From Pseudomonadota bacterium (GTDB lineage Bacteria > Pseudomonadota > Gammaproteobacteria > Steroidobacterales > Steroidobacteraceae), in the NCBI GenBank assembly GCA_023433705.1, contig JAEYUC010000071.1, forward strand, positions 1 to 27,096: a stretch of DNA of 27,096 nt. The letters are read 5' to 3'. Below are positions 7,169-13,382 of the stretch, one piece after another. The notes under the pieces were generated by a model, which was not told the origin of the DNA, did not search any database, and saw nothing but the letters and a program-made list of their open reading frames with translations. The position numbers were made by a program, and so were the translations under genes. The stretch's first letter is position 1. Each line of letters starts with the position of its first letter.

Positions 7169-8754
7169 TCGCCGGCGGGCACGAGTTTGTAGATAGCCGA
7201 ATCGCGCACGTCGACGACGAACAGCTCGCCGTCGACGTCCTCGGCGAACGAGGCGATGTTCAGGCCCGAATCCCACGCTTCTGCCTGCGTCATCGTCTTC
7301 GTGGCGGGCGTGTCCGTCGCGATGTGCCAGATGAAGCCGGAGCTGTAGTCCGCGAACACGTAGCGCCCGGTGAGCCCCGGGATCGCTTCGCCGCGATAGA
7401 CGAAACCACCGGTCACGGCCTGGCCGAGCGCGTGGTCGTATTCGGCCACGGGCGCTACCAGCGGCGTCGCCGGGGTGCCGCACATGAGCGACGTATCGAG
7501 CGTGCCTTCCTTGCAACGCCAGCCGAAGTTGCCGCCGGAAGTCACGAGGTCCACTTCCTCGCGGTCGTGCGATCCGACATCACCCAGCCACAACTGGCCG
7601 CTGATGCGATCGAACGTCCAGCGCCAGGGATTGCGGAAGCCCCACGCGAATATTTCGGGACAATCGTTGGCGCCCGTGCCATCGACGTTGCACAAGGTGT
7701 TCGCGGTGAACGGGTTGTCGGCGGGAATGCGGTAGCGCCGCCCGTTAGTCGTGCCGTCGATATCGATGCGCAGGATCTTGCCGAGCAGGTTGTTCGTGAG
7801 CTGCCCGTTGCCGGCTTGCGCGGAGTCGCTATCGTCGTTGCCACCGTCGCCGATGCCGAGGTACAGCAGGTTGTCCGGCCCGAACAGCAGGTGACCGCCG
7901 TTGTTGTGGCCGCCAGGCTGCGCCATCTCGAACACGATCTGCTCGGACGCGGCGTTCAAAGTGGCACCGCCATCGGCGGACGTGAACTCCGAAATCCTCA
8001 GGACGATCACGTCCGGACTGCTCTCATGTGTGTACGCAATCCACGCCCGCGGATCGGTCGGGTAGTCCGGATGAAAGGCAAGCCCGAGCAATCCATGCAC
8101 GTTACGGAAGACGACCCGGTCGCGGATGTCGAGCACGGGAGTGGTCGTCGACACGTCCGGTGAATCGGCGAAGCCGAGCACCTGGCCATCCTGCTGAACC
8201 ACGACCCAGCGGGAGGTATCGTGAGGCACGCGCATGAGCGAATGCGCCGCCGTCAACGTGAGCGCGGGGAACTCACGTTGCACCGCGAGCCGAACGGCCT
8301 CGGGCGGAATCGTCGAGGCGCTGGTGATCGCGGCCGCCGGCGAGGAGGCCGCCGAAACATTCGGAGCGGGCGCCGAATCCACCGCGAGGACGGTGTACGA
8401 GTAGCTTGTCGAAGGAGTGAGGCGGGTGTCCGTGTACGAAGTCGTCGTCACGGTGGCGATCGGCGTCGTCCCATCATCGCGGAACACGCGGTACCCGGCG
8501 ATTCCGGTTGCATCGGTGGAAGCTTCCCAGCTCACGAGAATCGAATGCGCCGACTGCGCGGCCGCCGTGACGTTGGCGGGCACCGTGGGCGCGGTCGTGT
8601 CGGTGGGCGGAGGAGGTGGTGGCGGTGGCGCGGGGTCGGGCGGCGCCACGTCCGCGGGTGGCGGCGAGGTGGATTCTCCACCGTCACCGCCGCCGCAGGC
8701 CACCAACGCGATCGCACAAGCCGCGAGTGAAGCGAGAGCGAGGGTTCGATTCAT
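7165..8754 (-). CDS. FnIII/beta-propeller sugar dehydrogenase-like lipoprotein
   Basis: Predicted envelope lipoprotein of 529 residues. The signal peptide ends in a lipobox with Cys20 (IALVAC), followed by a Gly/Ser/Pro linker with a run of eight or more prolines (residues 21-53). A fibronectin type III domain covers about 54-145 (NVTAAAQSAHSILVSWEAS, YSYTVLAVD). The rest is a six-bladed propeller of the glucose/sorbosone dehydrogenase (GSDH) family: GLLGLAFHPDYP, GGHLLFGPDNLLYLGIGDGG, GKILRIDID, WGFRNPWRWTFD, SGGNFGWRCKEG and GRYVFADYSSG. The family includes PQQ-dependent aldose dehydrogenases but also members without proven PQQ activity. The frame runs on upstream past 8754, but the lipoprotein signal decides the start. 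No good Shine-Dalgarno is seen. It lies 140 bp downstream of the HAD gene on the same strand. Confidence 0.9.
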   Translation of the reverse strand: MNRTLALASLAACAIALVACGGGDGGESTSPPPADVAPPDPAPPPPPPPPTDTTAPTVPANVTAAAQSAHSILVSWEASTDATGIAGYRVFRDDGTTPIATVTTTSYTDTRLTPSTSYSYTVLAVDSAPAPNVSAASSPAAAITSASTIPPEAVRLAVQREFPALTLTAAHSLMRVPHDTSRWVVVQQDGQVLGFADSPDVSTTTPVLDIRDRVVFRNVHGLLGLAFHPDYPTDPRAWIAYTHESSPDVIVLRISEFTSADGGATLNAASEQIVFEMAQPGGHNNGGHLLFGPDNLLYLGIGDGGNDDSDSAQAGNGQLTNNLLGKILRIDIDGTTNGRRYRIPADNPFTANTLCNVDGTGANDCPEIFAWGFRNPWRWTFDRISGQLWLGDVGSHDREEVDLVTSGGNFGWRCKEGTLDTSLMCGTPATPLVAPVAEYDHALGQAVTGGFVYRGEAIPGLTGRYVFADYSSGFIWHIATDTPATKTMTQAEAWDSGLNIASFAEDVDGELFVVDVRDSAIYKLVPAGD

Positions 8755-8894
8755 GTGGCGCGAATCTGCGCCCGATGCGTGCTGCCGCGCCGTCGGACAG
8801 CGCGACCACGCTGCCAAGGCCTGCGGGCGACCGCGATCGGATATCGACGAAGCAACCCGTAGGAGAAAGGCCTTGTGCGATGTGTTGCGGCCCG
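8755..8894 (-). promoter_or_regulatory. Leader of the propeller lipoprotein gene
   Basis: A 140-bp gap between two minus-strand genes. Directly before the start codon, at 8757-8772, GGCGC and GCGCC form a 5-bp stem with a 6-nt loop that would cover the region where a ribosome binding site is expected. No terminator with a T-tract is seen after the HAD gene. A promoter is expected here but I cannot point to one. Confidence 0.3.
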
Positions 8895-9560
8895 TCAGCG
8901 AGCAGCGATGAGTCCCGGCAACTCGTCCATCGAGCGAATCACTTCGGCGCCCGACGCCTGCATGGCCTCGAAGGTTTCCGCCGGGGCATAACCGATCGCG
9001 CGCATTCCGACCGAGATCGCCGAGGCCGCGCCCGCGGGCGAGTCCTCGACGACGATGCACTCGCCCGGCGCGGCGCCCAGGCGCCGGGCCGCGAATAGGT
9101 AGATGTCCGGCGCGGGCTTCGGACGCGCGACCATCGACGTCACGCAAATTTCGTCGCCGAAGAACCGGTCGAGCCCCGCCACCGCGAGCGACATCTGCAC
9201 GCGCGCGAGCGGCGACTGGGATGCGACAGCCAGCCGGTGGCCGCGGCCCGCGAATTGCTCGAGCGCCGCGCGGATGCCCGCGATGGGCTTCAGCTCCCGC
9301 ATGAATGCGAACGCGGTGGCGAACGCCCAGTTGTAAGTGAATCCCGCGCCGAGCCGCTTTCCGACGCGCTGGCCGATGATGTCGAGCACATCCTCGACTG
9401 TCTTGCCGAGAAACAGCTCGTGTACTTCTTCGAGAGTGAGATCGAGGCCGAGATCGCGCAGGATCTCGGCCTCGACGCGGCTCGAGAGGTACTCGCTGTC
9501 CACGAGCACGCCATCGCAATCGAAGATGATCGCCGGAAGACGTGCGGCGCTCACGAACAC
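8895..9560 (-). CDS. HAD-superfamily phosphatase
   Basis: A 221-residue cytoplasmic phosphohydrolase of the HAD superfamily, beta-phosphoglucomutase/phosphoglycolate phosphatase-like group with a helical cap. Motif I is IIFDCDGVLVDSE with nucleophile Asp14 and Asp16; motif II is VASQS; motif III is the lysine in RPKPAP; motif IV is VVEDSPAG. Residues about 25-95 are the alpha cap. The overall pattern is close to YieH-type sugar phosphatases, but the substrate cannot be fixed. The start is a GTG at 9560, one base after the TGA of the SPFH gene, with GAATTGAG before it, so translation is probably coupled to that gene. A second in-frame GTG at 9554 is an alternative start. Confidence 0.92.
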   Translation of the reverse strand: MFVSAARLPAIIFDCDGVLVDSEYLSSRVEAEILRDLGLDLTLEEVHELFLGKTVEDVLDIIGQRVGKRLGAGFTYNWAFATAFAFMRELKPIAGIRAALEQFAGRGHRLAVASQSPLARVQMSLAVAGLDRFFGDEICVTSMVARPKPAPDIYLFAARRLGAAPGECIVVEDSPAGAASAISVGMRAIGYAPAETFEAMQASGAEVIRSMDELPGLIAAR

Positions 9561-9561
9561 C

Positions 9562-10422
9562 TCAATTCTTTGACGGGTTCAGATTGATGAAGGGCATCGC
9601 TCCGCCGCCGAGCATGTATTGCGGCAAGATGCCGTTCCACTTCTGCACGGCTTCCCATTCGACCAGCTTCGCATTGCGCTCGAGCGCCTGCGCGCGGATC
9701 TGGATGGACTTCGCCTCGGCTTCCGCGGACAGCACCTTCTGCCGCGCCTGCTCCTCGATCTGCTTCGTGCGGTTCTGTTCCTCGATCGCTTTCTGCTGCG
9801 CGATCACTTTCTGCTCGACCGAATTCTCGAATTCGCGCGTGTACGCAATGTCAGTGATCTCGAAGCGCGACACTTCGACGTTGCGCTCGGCCAGATTATC
9901 CCGGATCGAATCGAGCGCCGCTGCCGCCGCCTTGTCGCGATTGGAGATGAGATCCACCGCGTCCCACTTGCCGACGACTTCCTTCAGCGTGCCGAGCACC
10001 ACCTGCGGAATCAGGCGGGACTCCCACTCGCGACCGATGTCGCGATACACGATGTGCGCGGCATTCTGCTGCAGCCGGTAGTTCAGCGTGTACTTGATGT
10101 TGGCCTGCTGTACGTCCCGCGTGTAGGTGTCCGTGTCGCCGTCGATGCGCTGCAGGCGTGTGTCCATCTCGACGATGGTGCTCGTGATCGGATTGAAGAA
10201 GTAGATGCCCTCGGGCAGCGATTCGGACACGACCTTTCCGAAGCGCGTCTCGATCCCGCGGTGACCGGTATCGACGATCTTGATGCCGCAGCCCGCGACG
10301 CTGAGCGCGGCGACCGCGAGGATGACGACGCCGGCCCACATGAGCGTGCGGCCAACCTGCAACGGCTCCCGCGTGCTGTTGCCCGAGGCTCCGCCACGGA
10401 AAATCGGTGAATTGAAAGACAT
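9562..10422 (-). CDS. Prohibitin/stomatin-like SPFH membrane protein
   Basis: A 286-residue SPFH-domain protein, prohibitin-like. A short cytoplasmic N-terminus is followed by one membrane helix (about 27-46), the SPFH domain (about 48-215: VDTGHRGIETRFGKVVSESLPEG begins it, and AHIVYRDIGREWE, ALDSIRDNLAERNVEVSRF follow) and a charged coiled coil (about 205-255, rich in Gln/Glu/Lys/Ala). Such proteins form large ring or cage oligomers and act as scaffolds for membrane microdomains or proteases such as FtsH. No partner is coded here. An excellent Shine-Dalgarno (GGGAGGAGG) precedes the ATG. It sits 17 nt downstream of a small membrane protein gene and one base upstream of the HAD gene. Confidence 0.92.
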   Translation of the reverse strand: MSFNSPIFRGGASGNSTREPLQVGRTLMWAGVVILAVAALSVAGCGIKIVDTGHRGIETRFGKVVSESLPEGIYFFNPITSTIVEMDTRLQRIDGDTDTYTRDVQQANIKYTLNYRLQQNAAHIVYRDIGREWESRLIPQVVLGTLKEVVGKWDAVDLISNRDKAAAAALDSIRDNLAERNVEVSRFEITDIAYTREFENSVEQKVIAQQKAIEEQNRTKQIEEQARQKVLSAEAEAKSIQIRAQALERNAKLVEWEAVQKWNGILPQYMLGGGAMPFINLNPSKN

Positions 10423-10439
10423 GTTTCCTCCTCCCTTTC

Positions 10440-10646
10440 CTAACCGTTACGCAGGCGCGCGCGCCCGCTCGAAGACATCAATGCGATCGGCCAGATGAGC
10501 GACATGCGCAGCCGCGAATGCCAGCGTGCCGCGCGCGCCGGCTGTTCCTCGCTCGAATACAGGTAGCTCGACGTCGCGGTCAGCGCGAGTCCGATGAACC
10601 CGAACAGCCAGATGACGCCGATCAATCTCAGCAGTGCGAAGACCAT
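10440..10646 (-). CDS. Small membrane protein of unknown function
   Basis: A 68-residue ORF that fits exactly between the TerC and prohibitin-like genes, with 18 and 17 nt on either side, and carries a strong GGGAGGAA ribosome binding site 4 nt before its ATG. Residues about 4-30 (LLRLIGVIWLFGFIGLALT) form a membrane helix; a second shorter hydrophobic stretch is at about 48-58 (MSLIWPIALM); the C-terminus is basic. I do not recognise the family. Spacing and ribosome binding site make it a real gene. Confidence 0.75.
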   Translation of the reverse strand: MVFALLRLIGVIWLFGFIGLALTATSSYLYSSEEQPARAARWHSRLRMSLIWPIALMSSSGRARLRNG

Positions 10647-10664
10647 GATTCCTCCCTCGCTGCC

Positions 10665-11408
10665 TTACTTGTACTTCTCGTGCAGCTCGACGGGTGCGAG
10701 TTCCGACTTCTTTCTGCGCATGCGGATGTTGAGCATCTCGACGGCCACCGAGAATGCCATCGCGAAGTAGATGTATCCCTTCGGCACCTTGTGGTCGAAG
10801 CCCTCGGCGATGAGCATGACACCCACGACCAGAAGGAACGACAAAGCCAGCATCTTGATCGAGGGGTGCGCCGAGACGAAATTCCCGATGGAGCGCGCGA
10901 ACAGCATCATGAGGCCGACCGAAGCGATCACCGCCGCGATCATGACCGCGACTTCGTCCACCATGCCGACCGCGGTGATGATCGAGTCGAGCGAGAACAC
11001 CATGTCGATGAGGATGATCTGCAGGATGATCGCACCGAAACCCGCCTTCACCTTGCTCGACGCATGACCTTCCTCGCCCTCGGTGAGCTGGTGGATTTCC
11101 ATCGTGGACTTCCACACCAGGAATACGCCACCCGCGATGAGGATAAGGTCCCGCCCCGAAATCTCCGCGCCGAGCACGCTGAACAGCGGCGAAGTGAGCC
11201 CGACGATCCACGAGAGGATCAGCAGCAGGCCCACGCGCATGAACATCGCGAGGAACAATCCGATGCGCCGCGCGGTCTCGCGTCTCTCGGGCGGAAGCTT
11301 GTCGACCAGGATCGAGATGAAAATGATGTTGTCGATACCGAGCACGAGCTCGAGTGCCGTCAACGTCAGGAACGCGATCCACATTGCGGGATCGGCGACA
11401 ATCGACAT
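10665..11408 (-). CDS. TerC-family membrane protein, YgdQ-like
   Basis: A 247-residue inner-membrane protein with about seven helices, of the TerC family linked to metal ion (notably manganese) export and tellurite resistance. Hallmarks are the two acidic helices ALELVLGIDNIIFIS (near the N-terminus) and IILIDMVFSLDSIITAVG (mid-protein), plus PSIKMLALSFLLVVG and VPKGYIYFAMAFS. It is very like E. coli YgdQ in sequence and length. The frame is open to 11456 and beyond; I chose the ATG at 11408 because GGAAG lies 7 nt before it and because the protein then starts as YgdQ does (DPxxW near residue 6). First gene of a probable four-gene minus-strand unit. Confidence 0.9.
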   Translation of the reverse strand: MSIVADPAMWIAFLTLTALELVLGIDNIIFISILVDKLPPERRETARRIGLFLAMFMRVGLLLILSWIVGLTSPLFSVLGAEISGRDLILIAGGVFLVWKSTMEIHQLTEGEEGHASSKVKAGFGAIILQIILIDMVFSLDSIITAVGMVDEVAVMIAAVIASVGLMMLFARSIGNFVSAHPSIKMLALSFLLVVGVMLIAEGFDHKVPKGYIYFAMAFSVAVEMLNIRMRRKKSELAPVELHEKYK

Positions 11409-11454
11409 GAATGCTTCCATGAGTGGGCGCAATATTAGAGAAATGGGTTCGAAC
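11409..11454. promoter_or_regulatory. Short divergent promoter region between TerC and glycosidase genes
   Basis: Only 46 bp separate the chosen starts of these divergent genes. The stretch holds an AT-rich core, AATATTAG at 11431-11438, that could be a -10 element for either direction. If used for the plus strand, the glycosidase mRNA would have a very short leader, which fits its poor Shine-Dalgarno. Confidence 0.3.
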
Positions 11455-13359
11455 ATGCTGCAACGAATTTTCCGGAGCGCCGTGCTGCTGGCGCTCGTCA
11501 TGACGGGCGTCGCGCACGCGCGGCTGCAGTCGGGCGAAGTGCACGTGTGGGAGGTGCAGGAGATCACCTTCGAGGCGGCGCGGGACTATTCGAATCCGTA
11601 CGTCGACGTCACCTGCTGGATCGAGCTGACGGGTCCCGATTTCAGCAAACGCGTCTACGGCTTCTGGGATGGCGGGCGCACGTTCAAGGTGCGCTTCGTC
11701 GCGACGAAGCCGGGCGAGTGGAGCTGGCGCGCGGCGGCCACGCCCGCCGACGACACGGGCCTGAACGGCGGCGCGGGATCGTTCCGCGCCGTTGCGTGGG
11801 AGCCGGCGGAGATCGAGCGGAATCCGAACCGGCGCGGCTTCGTGCGCGCGACCGGCAACGGCCATGCGCTCGAGTACGCGGACGGCACGCCTTTTTTCCT
11901 GCTCGGCGACACCTGGCTTGCCGCTTCGACCTGGCGCCTGCCGTGGAGGAACGGCGCGCAGCCCGCGCCCGACTACGTGCCCGGGCCCGGCATCTCCTTC
12001 GAAGAAGCCGTCGCGTGGCGCAAGCGTCAGGGCTTCAATTCGATCTCGTTCATCGCGGCCTTTCCCAACTGGGCCGCCGATCACCGCGGCGCGACTTACG
12101 CGAACAAGGACGGCGTCTTCCTGCGAAACGCATGGGAGAAGTTCGGCCACTGGGCGCCGAACGCGAAGATATCCACGCCCGACGGCGCGACGACCACGGG
12201 CAAGGACATGCACGACGAGGACGGCAACCGGCCGTTCGCCGTGTTTCCCGACCGCGAGGGGCTCGCCGACTTCGACGCGATCAACCCGCGTTACTTCGCG
12301 AATCTCGACCGCAAGATGCGTTACCTGTCGGACGAAGGATTCGTGCCGTTCTTCGAGACCGTGCGCCGGGACAACGCGCCGTCGTGGAAGAAGTACTTCG
12401 ACTTCAATCCTTCGTACGCGCGTTACGTGCAGTACCTGATCGCGCGTTACGGCGCGTTCAACATGATCTTCAGCGGCATTCACCTCGACTGGATTCCGAA
12501 GGACTTCAGCCTGACCGCGGACGAATTCAACGAGGCGCTGACCTGGCATTACAGGAAGTACGGTCCGTTGCCGTTCGGCCAGCCCTACACGACGCTGATC
12601 GATCGCTCGACCTACAAGGTCTTCGGACACGGCGAGCAGGCGCCGTGGCTCACGATGCACACGGTGGGCAACAATCCGCGCAATCACGCGATTTACGCGT
12701 CGATCGAGGAGCTGTTCCGGCTGACTCCGCCGATGCCCGCCGCGAATCTCGAGCCTTACTACACGGGCTGGAATCACAACATCAACCGGCCCGGCGGCGA
12801 GACTCCGCCCGCGAACTCGCCGCGCGACAACTACTTCGCGCGCGCGATGATGTACGGATCGCTGCTCTCGGGCGCGCTCGCGGGACACGTGCACGGCACG
12901 GCCGCGTACGACGTGACGAGCACCGGCGAACCCGCCGGCTGGCGGCCGCACATCTGGACGGCGCTCAGGTACGAGTCCGGTGCGCAGATGCGACACCTCG
13001 GAGCTTTCGTGCTTTCCGAGGGCGATCGTTATCGGCAATTGCAGCTCGCCTCGGACGACCTCGAACCGCGCAGCATCCCCGGCGCGCTCGCCGACGGGCT
13101 CGATGGCTGGTCGTTCCTGATGCGGACGGCGGACCGCGCATTCTCGCTCGCGTACTTCGAGAACAAGGCGCTGCGCCCGAACCTCAAGGGGTTCGAGCCG
13201 GGAGCTAACTACCAATGGACGTGGTTCGATCCGCGTACGGGGAAGTGGAGCAAGGCGATCGCCGTCAAGGCCGATGCGTCGGGCGTGTTGCGCGCGCCCG
13301 CGTTCCCGGACGGTGGAGAGCAGGCGGCGAGCGACATCGCCGCGAAGTTATTGAAGTAG
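11455..13359 (+). CDS. Secreted DUF5060/DUF4038 glycoside hydrolase (GH140-like)
   Basis: A 634-residue exported protein. Signal peptide at 1-22 (MLQRIFRSAVLLALVMTGVA). Residues about 30-115 match the N-terminal immunoglobulin-like DUF5060 domain (VYGFWDGGRTFKVRF, KPGEWSW). The DUF4038 TIM-barrel covers about 135-540 (YADGTPFFLLGDTWLA, QGFNSISFIAAFPNW, EPYYTGWNHN). The C-terminus resembles the collagen-binding-like domain that closes such proteins (WTWFDPRTGKW). The family includes GH140 apiosidases, which act on rhamnogalacturonan II side chains, but substrate cannot be assigned. Start choice is between ATG 11443 (adds MGSN) and ATG 11455; neither has a good ribosome binding site. It is an isolated gene without a transporter next to it. 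Confidence 0.88.
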   Translation: MLQRIFRSAVLLALVMTGVAHARLQSGEVHVWEVQEITFEAARDYSNPYVDVTCWIELTGPDFSKRVYGFWDGGRTFKVRFVATKPGEWSWRAAATPADDTGLNGGAGSFRAVAWEPAEIERNPNRRGFVRATGNGHALEYADGTPFFLLGDTWLAASTWRLPWRNGAQPAPDYVPGPGISFEEAVAWRKRQGFNSISFIAAFPNWAADHRGATYANKDGVFLRNAWEKFGHWAPNAKISTPDGATTTGKDMHDEDGNRPFAVFPDREGLADFDAINPRYFANLDRKMRYLSDEGFVPFFETVRRDNAPSWKKYFDFNPSYARYVQYLIARYGAFNMIFSGIHLDWIPKDFSLTADEFNEALTWHYRKYGPLPFGQPYTTLIDRSTYKVFGHGEQAPWLTMHTVGNNPRNHAIYASIEELFRLTPPMPAANLEPYYTGWNHNINRPGGETPPANSPRDNYFARAMMYGSLLSGALAGHVHGTAAYDVTSTGEPAGWRPHIWTALRYESGAQMRHLGAFVLSEGDRYRQLQLASDDLEPRSIPGALADGLDGWSFLMRTADRAFSLAYFENKALRPNLKGFEPGANYQWTWFDPRTGKWSKAIAVKADASGVLRAPAFPDGGEQAASDIAAKLLK

Positions 13360-13382
13360 CTGACCGCCGTCAGGCGGCTCAG
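13360..13382. other. Hairpin between convergent stop codons
   Basis: CTGACCGCC and GGCGGCTCAG flank a GTCA loop and pair with one bulged base. It occupies the whole gap between the glycosidase stop and the stop of the lipase-CHAT gene. There is no T-tract, so it is at best a weak bidirectional terminator or mRNA 3' end protector. Confidence 0.4.

Noticed and set aside
5720..8163. Long overlapping frames on both strands (598 and 669 codons)
   Set aside because: They cross gene boundaries of the dehydrogenase, aldo/keto reductase and propeller genes and show no conserved motif.
8755..9519. N-terminal extension of the propeller lipoprotein gene to 9519
   Set aside because: The extension runs out of frame through the HAD gene; the lipoprotein signal at 8754 marks the true start.
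10447..13215. 922-codon open frame on the minus strand across the glycosidase gene
   Set aside because: It is antisense to a well-supported glycosidase and TerC gene, is Arg/Val/His-rich without motifs, and has the look of a GC-rich shadow frame.
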